This document shows positions 7,996 through 15,854 of a stretch of 37,901 bases of DNA, one piece after another; positions within the stretch are counted from its first letter, which is position 1; every line of letters starts with the position of its first letter. The notes under the pieces are model-generated. The model ran no database searches, was not told where the DNA came from, and worked only from the letters and a program-made list of their open reading frames with translations. Origin of the DNA: Bacteroidota bacterium (GTDB lineage Bacteria; Bacteroidota; Bacteroidia; Chitinophagales; Chitinophagaceae); the NCBI GenBank assembly GCA_023412975.1, contig JAEZRB010000295.1:1-37901 (forward strand). Reading direction: 5' to 3'. Position numbers and translations under genes: made by a program.

Positions 7996-8937
7996 TTAAA
8001 AAAATCGGTTACCAAGATGTCCTTGCCAAAGTTGAAGTGATTTCGCACAATCTGGTTCATCAATGGCAATCTTTGCATCATCAACAAGCTGCTCAAAACA
8101 TTGTCTGAAATACTCCTTTTGTTTTTTTGTGAGATTGTCTGTCAAAATACTATCAGGCAAAACCGGGTTGTAAATATTTTTCATTCCAAACAGATCGTAC
8201 CACATGAACAACTTGTTATATGCTTTCCTGATTGTCTCCTTAAAGGCAATGTCATCCCGGTCGTGGGGAGAATAGTTCTCTGACATTAAAACTGTGAGTG
8301 CAATCCCACTGGGGAATTTAGTCCCATCCGATTTAAGATCTTTCCACGATTTAATATATTTCACCAATCTTACAAGTTGTTCCTTGTCAGATCTGTTTAT
8401 CAAACACTTCTGGATAAGCCAGTGGGTAAGGCCTTTAGGATTTGATTTTTGAGACCATTGGATTGGGCCATTAATACCAATCCGGGTAATCTCTTCGCCA
8501 AAAAAGTTTTTATATTTTATATAAATGGGGAGATCAACATGATAACTCAGGTTATTGGAAGCTTGAGTTGGCTTATAAATGATGCGGACACATTTTCTTT
8601 TATTAATAGGATTATAGGATGTATGGCCTATTAAAGCGCTTTTTATGCGCTCTGAAATAGATTCGGGTGTTGGCCATTCATCCCGCCACCGGGATTGGTC
8701 TTTAATATAAATGCCAATATCAATATCATACTCACCATTAATAGGACGGATAATCGTTCCAAAGGTGAATGAGCCTTGCCCGAAAAATTCAAATTGCAAA
8801 GGTTTTATACTTTCAGAAAAATACTGGATAATTTTTGTCTTAATCGCCGACCTGGCCGCACGCAAATTTCGAATGGAAGTTTTTGTTAAGCTAATATTGC
8901 TGCTAAAAGAGATAAAAATATCAGAACAGTCAGCCAT
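7996..8937 (-). CDS. Second CBASS CD-NTase-like nucleotidyltransferase, tail-less
   Basis: A 313-residue cGAS/DncV-like nucleotidyltransferase. The catalytic motif is intact: Gly-Ser at residues 55-56, Asp71 and Asp73 in YDIDIG, and a third Asp at 135 in YHVDLPIY. I chose the start at 8937, with MADC at the N-terminus, because its paralogue at 11180-12268 begins the same way and because the frame upstream runs into cap3. It is the last gene of the CBASS operon, 22 bases after cap3. The protein ends immediately after WQGHLGNRFF, whereas the paralogue continues for about 27 residues after the equivalent GNRF. The stop lies at a run of seven T residues, but the other two frames also stop within 1-5 codons, so no tail is hidden by a frameshift there. 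It probably makes, or once made, a cyclic oligonucleotide signal; its product is unknown. Confidence 0.85.
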   Translation of the reverse strand: MADCSDIFISFSSNISLTKTSIRNLRAARSAIKTKIIQYFSESIKPLQFEFFGQGSFTFGTIIRPINGEYDIDIGIYIKDQSRWRDEWPTPESISERIKSALIGHTSYNPINKRKCVRIIYKPTQASNNLSYHVDLPIYIKYKNFFGEEITRIGINGPIQWSQKSNPKGLTHWLIQKCLINRSDKEQLVRLVKYIKSWKDLKSDGTKFPSGIALTVLMSENYSPHDRDDIAFKETIRKAYNKLFMWYDLFGMKNIYNPVLPDSILTDNLTKKQKEYFRQCFEQLVDDAKIAIDEPDCAKSLQLWQGHLGNRFF

Positions 8938-8959
8938 CTTTATAAATTTGTCGGGGTTT

Positions 8960-9415
8960 TTAAACGTGTAAAATAAAATTGAGTTGCTTTTTATCTTTAA
9001 TCCCAAAGTACAGTTTTTCCCTGCCTTGAATCATAAGGATTAAAAAATCAGTATGTATGATATTACTTGAGATTTGTTGCTGTATCATTTTTAAGTCAGT
9101 CTGAGAGGGTGAAGGATTATCCTCCGGATGTGTGTGCCATTCCCCCAAATATGTAATCTGCTTATTACTATTGTGAAACTCATAATCAATGATAATCTGA
9201 GCAGATAAGCGGTGCCGCTCGAAATTATATCTTGATGATTTATCGAGTTCAGTAGGTACGGAAAGCCTGTTTATAATAATATTATTATCCTGAATTTTCC
9301 CTAATATAATGCCGCCCTTTTCATTGTCATTCGATTTCCTCTGCTTGTGGAAATCAAGAATGGCAACAACTTCATCTGTAAAATAAAAATGTTTCCCCTG
9401 TAATGTTAATTCCAT
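8960..9415 (-). CDS. cap3: CBASS Cap3 JAB/JAMM isopeptidase
   Basis: A JAMM-family zinc isopeptidase of about 151 residues. The motif is complete: a Glu before GGIILG, and HTH-x7-S-x2-D in WHTHPEDNPSPSQTD. In type II CBASS, Cap3 removes proteins that Cap2 has attached to the CD-NTase. A start at 9415 fits a TAA-A-ATG junction with cap2; an alternative start at 9427 would overlap cap2 by 11 bases. It lies between cap2 and the second CD-NTase in the same operon. Confidence 0.88.
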   Translation of the reverse strand: MELTLQGKHFYFTDEVVAILDFHKQRKSNDNEKGGIILGKIQDNNIIINRLSVPTELDKSSRYNFERHRLSAQIIIDYEFHNSNKQITYLGEWHTHPEDNPSPSQTDLKMIQQQISSNIIHTDFLILMIQGREKLYFGIKDKKQLNFILHV

Positions 9416-9416
9416 T

Positions 9417-11180
9417 TTATAAATCATTTATCGTTACAGTATTTTCCTTTATCTGCTTTCCAAAGTCAGATAGATTTATGTTCATATCCTTTACCAGTTG
9501 GTCCGATCCTTTCCATGATATATACAAATTCCTGGCACTCTTTTTTTCTATTAAGGAATAAATTTCTGGAATTAGCGCTGATAAAAAAAGTATTATACTC
9601 TTCATCCCGTAAGGCACATATGTAGATTGACAACCCGCTTCTTTAAATGTAAACTCTCTTAGGGGATCTTTATATTCGGCTTCTGAAATAATATTGTACT
9701 TAAAGAAACCATTTGGAAATAACTCTTTGAATGAAATATTGTGTCCCGGTTGGAGAAATATACAATGTGCCCCTATCAGAAAAGGCTCTACCCAAAGAAT
9801 AAAAAGGGAGTTGCAAATTTTTCGTTCTTTAAGGGCATTCGAAAGATATTCCTCAATAGTGGTTTTCCCAATTGCTACAAATAAGTAATCACATTCGTTT
9901 ATAGCTTCGGGGTCATTTAATACCACTTTTACTATGGATTTGCGGATCGCTGTAATGTTAATCAGTGGATTTTTATCTTCCAGAAATGTTTTGATTGCGT
10001 TTACTTTATACTGGGGTATGGCATCCACACCAAGCAAGTGCCTCGGTGTATTCTCCAGTGTCAGGATATCCGGGTCCACCAGCAAAAGTTTCTCCACTCC
10101 TAAAGGCAATAGATAGGAAAGCAGGTTTGAACCAATGCTTCCAAGACCTGCAACCCCGATTTTGAGCTTTGGATCAGGGCTTACTTTACCCTCAGACCTT
10201 TCGAGTAATCTTTCACTGGTAAATTGGTCAAATTTAATTCTGTCAACGGGGTCATTTTTTTGGAAACTGTTCATCACATTTATAGGGGAAAGAGATGTTG
10301 GCCGAAATCCATTTCTATTCGTATTAAGGCGATGTATTCTCCACCCCAAGTATATTTTCTTATTCCGTTGTATTGTTGAGAACAAAACCAGTTTGGGATA
10401 CGAATTTGCATTTATGAAGGTGCTAAAACGAGATATTAAATCAGGGAAATGGTTTTCTATGATATCAATAACCGATTTATTAGTAGCATTGAATGGCGGC
10501 AGTAAAGTATCCAATGGCCCCAGATAAAAAGCTTCCAATTCATCAAAGGAAAAATTCCTTCCATTTAAGTATTTCCTCAATTGCAGAAATTCAGCAGATT
10601 CATGGTGAATAATTATTGAATACCCGGCGTAAGATTGTGAAAGATGAAGAAACTTTATAGTATTTGCTGGCGGCAGAAAGTCATGTTCAATAATGCTCAT
10701 TCCACAATGCACCTCGTCATTCTTTCCATACTTTTCTTCCCAATAAGCAATGAACTCTTCTCCAAAATCTGCAAAATTCTTTTTAGCCAATCCGTCTTCC
10801 ACAATTGCCATCGCTTTATCCAGCATTATTTTAACAATTGCGCCTGGCTGATCGGGGTCGAGGCTTACAAATTCATCATCAAGGATGCAGATGTAGCCCT
10901 TTGTATCAACATGGGGAATATACTGTATCCATCCGTTGTCAGAAGGTGCAAGATAAATTTTGGGCAGTACCAATGGAAAGTCGTCAGGCAGGCAAATATG
11001 GACAGTAATTTCTCTTGCCGTTTTTTCAGGTAAAAAAAATTCAGTCTTTACATTCCAAACTTCACTGAAATTAGAAAGAGAAAGTTCTCTCTGTTGCGAA
11101 AGAGTAAGAACAAAAAGTGAATTTGTTTTGCTTAAATACTCAAAAGCAGTTTTCCTTGCCTGTACAAAGTCCAATTCCAT
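9417..11180 (-). CDS. cap2: CBASS Cap2, E2-E1 ubiquitin-transfer-like fusion
   Basis: A 587-residue fusion of an E2-like domain and an E1/ThiF-like adenylation domain. The E2 part shows the hydrophobic UBC-like core (ICLPDDFPLVLPKIYL) and its likely catalytic cysteine at residue 98 (GYICILDD). The E1 part starts near 338, with the nucleotide-binding GLGSIG at 345-350, the DPD acidic segment at 369-371 and a likely catalytic Cys517 in AGCQSTYVPYG. In studied type II CBASS, Cap2 joins the C-terminus of the CD-NTase to target proteins and primes the cyclase. The start codon overlaps the upstream CD-NTase stop as TAATG, so the enzyme and its presumed substrate are translationally coupled. Confidence 0.9.
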   Translation of the reverse strand: MELDFVQARKTAFEYLSKTNSLFVLTLSQQRELSLSNFSEVWNVKTEFFLPEKTAREITVHICLPDDFPLVLPKIYLAPSDNGWIQYIPHVDTKGYICILDDEFVSLDPDQPGAIVKIMLDKAMAIVEDGLAKKNFADFGEEFIAYWEEKYGKNDEVHCGMSIIEHDFLPPANTIKFLHLSQSYAGYSIIIHHESAEFLQLRKYLNGRNFSFDELEAFYLGPLDTLLPPFNATNKSVIDIIENHFPDLISRFSTFINANSYPKLVLFSTIQRNKKIYLGWRIHRLNTNRNGFRPTSLSPINVMNSFQKNDPVDRIKFDQFTSERLLERSEGKVSPDPKLKIGVAGLGSIGSNLLSYLLPLGVEKLLLVDPDILTLENTPRHLLGVDAIPQYKVNAIKTFLEDKNPLINITAIRKSIVKVVLNDPEAINECDYLFVAIGKTTIEEYLSNALKERKICNSLFILWVEPFLIGAHCIFLQPGHNISFKELFPNGFFKYNIISEAEYKDPLREFTFKEAGCQSTYVPYGMKSIILFLSALIPEIYSLIEKKSARNLYISWKGSDQLVKDMNINLSDFGKQIKENTVTINDL

Positions 11181-12268
11181 TAAGCACTTTTTGCATTTCC
11201 GGTGACAATTGCAGGGCTGTTAAAACTACTGTAAGATTCATCAGTATCTAATGCAGCAATACAGGAGAACCTGTTCCCGAAAACCGTCTGCCATTTAGCA
11301 CAAGCTCTTTTTTGGTTTTGCTCATTAATTGCCTGCTTAGCCGTTTCTTTAAAATCTGAAAGGCAGTTCAGGAAATGAACTTTCTCTTCAAATCCTTCCA
11401 GCAAATCCTCACCTATTGGTGTCGTGGGCCTTTTACATACAAATTCTTTTTGCAAGGCGGTGTGAATATTAACAAGTGTTTCCTTTAAGGAAATATCATC
11501 TCTCGAATCTTTCTTGTAATGCTCTCCGGCCAGAATTGTAAGGATAAGCCCGCAAGGCATTTTTTCCTGGCCTTTATAATCACACCAGGCTTTGAGATAG
11601 CGTACAATCCTTCTTAATTGTGCGTCCTGTTTTCTGACCTGATCCTGCCAGGCATCAAACTGTGCAGAGAAGAGCTTTGTTTCATACAAATATTCAGAAC
11701 GGAAGTTGGATTGGACTCTTTCCTCAAACCATTTAACAAATTCAATTGGATCACTTAATATCCAGGATTTTTTTAAATGAGCAAGGTCAGGGCTCTTCTT
11801 ATTGCCGGCATAATAGATTGGTAAATCAACATGAAATCCCTTTGTAAGTTTATCTGTTTTATTCTCGAACAAAAAAGTATAGCCTTCTTGGTACAATGCC
11901 CTTACACAAGTGTCTTTATCTATTACTTTTCTAACGGAGTGATTATTCTCCGAAATACAATTAACAATAAAATCATGAAATACTTTGGTAGCAGGTCTTT
12001 GTGTTCTTGCAAGAGAACCTATAAAATAGATTCCATCATCAAGATCATAGTCTTCAGAGATAGGATTAATAATGGTATCCATGATGAATGATCCCTGTGT
12101 CTGATATTCTATATCATGAACACTGGGTAGTTGCTCCTTAACTTTATTGAACCCATTGGAAACTCTTTGTCTCAAATCATTTCTCGCCATTAACAAAGCG
12201 TGTCTTCTTGCATCTGTTAATCGAATGATTTGGTTAAAAGAACTAAAGAGGAAGTGACAGTCTGCCAT
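11180..12268 (-). CDS. Primary CBASS CD-NTase
   Basis: A 362-residue cGAS/DncV-like nucleotidyltransferase. The catalytic residues are intact: Gly59-Ser60, Asp75 and Asp77 in YDLDDG, Asp148 in FHVDLPIY. It makes the cyclic oligonucleotide that activates the neighbouring patatin effector; the nucleotide cannot be predicted from sequence alone. After the conserved WQTVFGNRF it has a flexible, low-complexity tail of about 27 residues ending in GNAKSA, the type of small-residue C-terminus that Cap2 uses for conjugation. It lies 1 base after capV and overlaps cap2 by one base. It shares its N-terminus (MADC, F-x-SF, I-x-LT), GNRF and RDDI-x-x-KET segments with the second enzyme, so the two are diverged paralogues. 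Confidence 0.9.
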   Translation of the reverse strand: MADCHFLFSSFNQIIRLTDARRHALLMARNDLRQRVSNGFNKVKEQLPSVHDIEYQTQGSFIMDTIINPISEDYDLDDGIYFIGSLARTQRPATKVFHDFIVNCISENNHSVRKVIDKDTCVRALYQEGYTFLFENKTDKLTKGFHVDLPIYYAGNKKSPDLAHLKKSWILSDPIEFVKWFEERVQSNFRSEYLYETKLFSAQFDAWQDQVRKQDAQLRRIVRYLKAWCDYKGQEKMPCGLILTILAGEHYKKDSRDDISLKETLVNIHTALQKEFVCKRPTTPIGEDLLEGFEEKVHFLNCLSDFKETAKQAINEQNQKRACAKWQTVFGNRFSCIAALDTDESYSSFNSPAIVTGNAKSA

Positions 12269-12269
12269 A

Positions 12270-13307
12270 TTAATTTAGTTTTGATATTTTTTTGTTTTTG
12301 AAAAACTCTGCTATTTCTGATTTCTTTTCATAAATATCAGCAGTATCATTGCCTTTGCCGTTAATAAGCTGTAATGCTTTTGGTGTGGCTACATCTAATT
12401 GGATGTGATCTTCCTGCTCACGGGCAATTTCAGCAGAAGGAATCCGGAAGTATTGAATCGGTATATTCTGCAACTGACAAATATGTTGCATAAAATAATC
12501 CGCAAAATAACTTTGCCCGGTCATTGATGTTTCAAACAAATCCTTTTTCCAGTTAACGAAAGAGCGTTCTCTTTTTAATCCGGTAGGCTTTCCACCTGTT
12601 ATAGATAAGCTGCTGACTGAAAGCATCCGTATGCTATCAAAATCTTTACCTGCACCAACGAAAAAACGGAATGCTTCAATAAGACCTAATAATGTGGGAT
12701 TATTAGCCCAAACACCACCATCAATAAATTGTTTATTATCGTAGTACGGTATTTCTGCAAGCGGGAAGAAAGTTGGAGCTGCTGATGTGGCCAATGCTAC
12801 GTCTACATAATATGCTTTGTCATCCCGGCTAAGTTCACCAAAGTCCTTTTTAAAAACCCATGGCCTTGCTTCAGTTATGGTGTAGCTGGGAATACACAGG
12901 TAGTTTTGACTTTCGCCAATCTTCCGCTCACCAAATACTTTTTCCAGTGCAGCCCGAAGAGGAGCATCTGAGAATTTACCGCCTCGGAAAATCTGTTTGA
13001 CATCACCTCTTGTAATATTTGCTTTAAGAAAAAAACTCAACAACTTATTTTTTGGGTACTCTGGAAAAATGACAGGGCCTTCTTTTTCATAAAACGAACA
13101 AATTTCAGACATTGGAATTTTCAAGGAAGCCGCTAATGCTATCAGCCCGCCAGTGGAAGTACCACACAGCAAATCAAAATAATCAGAAATACTGCAGTTG
13201 AATTTTTGTTCAAATCTTGCCAAAATTCTTGCAGAGTAAAGCCCTTTAATTCCTCCGCCGTCAATGGAGAGAACTTTAAATTCTTTCTTGGGTATATTTT
13301 CTATCAT
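12270..13307 (-). CDS. capV: CBASS effector, patatin-like phospholipase (CapV)
   Basis: A 345-residue patatin-family phospholipase. The oxyanion motif DGGGIKG is at residues 16-22, the nucleophile elbow GTSTGG has Ser51, and the catalytic Asp196 is in DGGVWANNP, so the Ser-Asp dyad is complete. In CBASS, CapV is switched on by the cyclic nucleotide and degrades membrane phospholipids, killing the infected cell. No membrane segment or signal peptide is seen. It starts 13 bases after the repressor gene and ends one base before the primary CD-NTase gene, so it belongs to the same operon. Confidence 0.92.
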   Translation of the reverse strand: MIENIPKKEFKVLSIDGGGIKGLYSARILARFEQKFNCSISDYFDLLCGTSTGGLIALAASLKIPMSEICSFYEKEGPVIFPEYPKNKLLSFFLKANITRGDVKQIFRGGKFSDAPLRAALEKVFGERKIGESQNYLCIPSYTITEARPWVFKKDFGELSRDDKAYYVDVALATSAAPTFFPLAEIPYYDNKQFIDGGVWANNPTLLGLIEAFRFFVGAGKDFDSIRMLSVSSLSITGGKPTGLKRERSFVNWKKDLFETSMTGQSYFADYFMQHICQLQNIPIQYFRIPSAEIAREQEDHIQLDVATPKALQLINGKGNDTADIYEKKSEIAEFFKNKKISKLN

Positions 13308-13320
13308 GATTATTTGATAA

Positions 13321-13941
13321 TTAAGTTTTAGGAATCGTTGCTATTACTATTCCCTGAATATGAAAATTTCTGGTCAGTATAATAGGCTGATGTTTTTTGT
13401 TCATTGAGTTAGGCTTCAAAGTAACATATTCACCGCTTCGATGAAACTCTTTGACGGTTGCTTCATCGTCTATTAATGCCACAACAATTTGCCCGTTATG
13501 AGCTGTCAACTGTTGTTTCACCAGCATCAGATCGCCTTCATTTATACCTGCATTATTCATGGAATCGCCTTTGGCTTTTAAGAGAAAATACTTGTGTCCC
13601 GGTTTGGCTATCGTAACAGACACCGGTATCCAAGCATCAATATTTTCATTTGCTAATATTGGCGTGCCGCATGTTGCTGTTCCTACAAGAGGAACCGGAA
13701 CTGTAATAGCGGTATTTTCTTCTTTAAGATCTTTTACTAGCCGTAAACTTCCATCTTCTTTCTTTTGCAAAAATCCTTCCTTGACGAGTTCATCCATTAA
13801 AAGCATTGCTGACCGGGGTGATTTATAATTCATAGAAGCCATTAACTCCCTTACAGAAGGAACCCGGCTTTGATGCATTACTCCGGTTCTGATAAATCTT
13901 AATGCTTCTCTTGCTTTAGAACTTAAGTTTTTTTCTCCCAT
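13321..13941 (-). CDS. LexA-like self-cleaving repressor (S24 family) leading the CBASS operon
   Basis: A 206-residue protein with a LexA-type winged-helix N-terminal domain (about 1-70, including SVRELMASMNYKSPRSA) and an S24/LexA peptidase C-terminal domain. The predicted cleavage bond is Cys-Gly in TATCGTP, where classical LexA has Ala-Gly. The nucleophile is Ser in GDSMNNAGI, and the general-base Lys is in DDEATVKEF. The family represses transcription until RecA-filament-stimulated self-cleavage. It is the first gene of the CBASS operon, 13 bases before capV, and has a palindromic operator array just upstream of its own start. Autoregulation and damage-responsive control of CBASS are therefore likely, though inferred. 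It may instead act as an alternative to the known CapH/CapP control module. Confidence 0.85.
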   Translation of the reverse strand: MGEKNLSSKAREALRFIRTGVMHQSRVPSVRELMASMNYKSPRSAMLLMDELVKEGFLQKKEDGSLRLVKDLKEENTAITVPVPLVGTATCGTPILANENIDAWIPVSVTIAKPGHKYFLLKAKGDSMNNAGINEGDLMLVKQQLTAHNGQIVVALIDDEATVKEFHRSGEYVTLKPNSMNKKHQPIILTRNFHIQGIVIATIPKT

Positions 13942-13943
13942 GA

Positions 13944-13978
13944 TACAAAGTGTATAATACTGTATAATACAAATGTAT
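13944..13978 (-). promoter_or_regulatory. Operator array and -7 box for the LexA-like repressor/CBASS operon
   Basis: Two adjacent 10-base direct repeats TGTATAATAC (13951-13960 and 13961-13970) each contain the palindrome GTAT-A-ATAC, and further ATAC (13944-13947) and GTAT half-sites flank them. On the minus strand the -7-like TACATTTG (13970-13977) directly abuts the array, so a bound repressor would cover the promoter and start site. The spacing and symmetry fit a LexA-type dimer operator. Confidence 0.65.
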
Positions 13979-14113
13979 TTATTTTTATGATTATAAGTTA
14001 GGTGTTTTGCTTAACTGACATAAATGATTGAATACAAATGAAATAGCATTCGTCTATGAGTGATAATAGCTGTCGAAGTCTACAGTTTATGGGATTTTTG
14101 GGGGTCTTAATTG

Positions 14114-14121
14114 TAAATTTG
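14114..14121 (+). promoter_or_regulatory. Candidate -7 promoter element before the HEPN-like gene
   Basis: TAAATTTG matches TAnnTTTG but ends just 1 base before the ATG at 14123. Transcription would then begin inside the annotated start, which supports a downstream start at the Met at 14141, or leaderless translation from a nearby Met. Confidence 0.4.
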
Positions 14122-14122
14122 A

Positions 14123-14704
14123 ATGACAAACTTGAAGGAGATGGAAACTGAAATATCAGAAATGGAATGCATCCCGGTTGGAAGCTTTGAGGAACAGCTT
14201 AATATCATGCAAAAAATGGGCGAGATGCAACGCACTCACAATACCCTGGCAAAAGATATAGAAGTGCTTATTGAAATCACAAAGGAAAATACTACCAATA
14301 CTGAACGTATAAAACCGCTGATCAGAGCCTGTATCAAAGAGCTGTTTAGTTTAGTGGAAGGAGATCTTTACCTGATCAACCAGTTTCTACCATATGAAGG
14401 GTATGATGATAAAGACAATCTGAACCGGAAATTCAAGAAAACTTATCGGCATCATGCTAAGTCTTTCAAGAAAGAGAAAATTAAGCAAGATTATCAGAGT
14501 ACATCTTACGGCAGGCTTTACCGGTTGAAGCTAAAGCGGGATGACATCGTTCATCCAAAAGGCAGGCAAGGAATTGATGTAACATTACAGGATTTGGATG
14601 AAGTAATTGCTGTTTACCAGGAATACAGGCATTATATTATTCAGTTAATGACCAATATTGGTTTTAGCACCCAACTTCCGATTGATTGGTTATTGAGAAA
14701 ATAA
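14123..14704 (+). CDS. Small HEPN-like protein of unknown function
   Basis: A protein of 193 residues, or 187 if it starts at the Met at 14141, which fits the -7 box better. I do not recognise it as a named family. It is helical and charged, with a coiled-coil-like N-terminal half (about 20-65), and carries KRDDIVHPKG near residue 138. This fits the R-x4-H signature (RD-x3-H) of HEPN domains, many of which are RNases in defence and toxin systems. It sits alone on the plus strand between the CBASS repressor, with which it is divergent and shares the intergenic region, and jetD, with which it converges (15-base tail overlap). It could be a toxin, an accessory RNase or an unrelated regulator. 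The HEPN call rests on one motif. Confidence 0.6.
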   Translation: MTNLKEMETEISEMECIPVGSFEEQLNIMQKMGEMQRTHNTLAKDIEVLIEITKENTTNTERIKPLIRACIKELFSLVEGDLYLINQFLPYEGYDDKDNLNRKFKKTYRHHAKSFKKEKIKQDYQSTSYGRLYRLKLKRDDIVHPKGRQGIDVTLQDLDEVIAVYQEYRHYIIQLMTNIGFSTQLPIDWLLRK

Positions 14705-15853
14705 TTGTTGAAAGAAAGCATCCACATATACCTGTCTGATTTTTTCCTGTTCTAACCGCAGATCATTGGTTCTTAGAAAGTCAAAAAGCTCCGATTCTTC
14801 CTGAGTCAATGTGCTTAATTTTTCGGAATTTATTTTTTCGCCGGCAACAACTCCTTCTCCTTTGAAAAGTTCAAAGGCTTCTTTGTTCATCATTGCAGAT
14901 TTCGTTTGGGGAAAATAACTACGCATTTGATGAAGCATGAGAAAGCCGTGGGCATCCAGATCACCCCAGTAAAATATATTTTTCTCGTGGAGCCATTTAA
15001 TGTTTTGTAAAAAACTTATCATAAACCCACCACCACTCCAGATTGCAAATGTTGATGGTAGGGCAGGTAATGCCAGAAAATTCATCTTATTCTCTGTTAC
15101 AATAATATTACTGGCCTGGATAATTAAAGCTTCAAAATCACCAAGAGGGATTCTAATATCTGACAAACCACCGATCATTAACTGTTTATCCAGTATTCTC
15201 ATTCTGATGGTAGGTTCATCGTATCTTAAATGATATCTTTTGCTTATGGTTTTCTGTGAAGCATCTTTAATGTCATTTGGAATAAGAAAATCAAAAAGTG
15301 ATCTCAAAATGGCTTCATTTTGCTCAATAAACTTTGTGTGCAAATCAACCGGTAGTTGCCTGATGAATAATTCAGGTCTCGGATTGGCTAAAAAGTATTT
15401 GCAAACAGTGATTAAACCGGGCCATTTCACGTCATTATCAATTATAGCCTGTGGATTATTTAACATCCACTCTGTTAGTTGTGGTATTTCATCCTGAATT
15501 ACTTTGCAGCTACGCAAAAACGAATTCCATTCCTTTTTCCTTCCAATAAAAGCAATATAATCCTCTGATGAATCAAAAGTAATTGACTGTGGAAGCGAAT
15601 GGGTGCCTGTTCTTCTAAAGCGAACATCTTCTTTATTGACAGTATAACCAATACCTGCTTTTTCTTTTGAGTGTTTATATAACTCATCAAGTTGTGTTTG
15701 CAGTTCAGAGAGCTTTTCCCTAACAGCGTATGATCTTATTTTCCCAATACGATCAATAGTCCTGGGAAAGAATGTTTCGCCTTTTAGATGGCTTTGTAAA
15801 AACGGTTTCCACCATTTTAACGCCTGTTCTTTTATTTCAGCCGGACTTATCAT
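14690..15853 (-). CDS. jetD: Wadjet JetD, Toprim-like nuclease subunit
   Basis: A 387-residue JetD (DUF3322 plus DUF2220). The C-terminal Toprim-like part shows a Glu in VTENKMNFL (about residue 253) and the DLD pair in WGDLDAHG (about 295), which would bind the metal for plasmid cleavage. In Wadjet type I, JetD is the endonuclease that cuts circular DNA after the JetABC motor has extruded a loop. It is the last gene of jetABCD and begins one base after the jetC stop. Its end overlaps the end of the convergent HEPN-like gene by 15 bases. Confidence 0.93.
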   Translation of the reverse strand: MISPAEIKEQALKWWKPFLQSHLKGETFFPRTIDRIGKIRSYAVREKLSELQTQLDELYKHSKEKAGIGYTVNKEDVRFRRTGTHSLPQSITFDSSEDYIAFIGRKKEWNSFLRSCKVIQDEIPQLTEWMLNNPQAIIDNDVKWPGLITVCKYFLANPRPELFIRQLPVDLHTKFIEQNEAILRSLFDFLIPNDIKDASQKTISKRYHLRYDEPTIRMRILDKQLMIGGLSDIRIPLGDFEALIIQASNIIVTENKMNFLALPALPSTFAIWSGGGFMISFLQNIKWLHEKNIFYWGDLDAHGFLMLHQMRSYFPQTKSAMMNKEAFELFKGEGVVAGEKINSEKLSTLTQEESELFDFLRTNDLRLEQEKIRQVYVDAFFQQLFSQ

Positions 15854-15854
15854 G

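Noticed and set aside
8938..9006. A longer N-terminus for the tail-less CD-NTase starting at 9006
   Set aside because: It would overlap cap3 by 47 bases and adds residues absent from the paralogue, which begins with MADC like the start at 8937.
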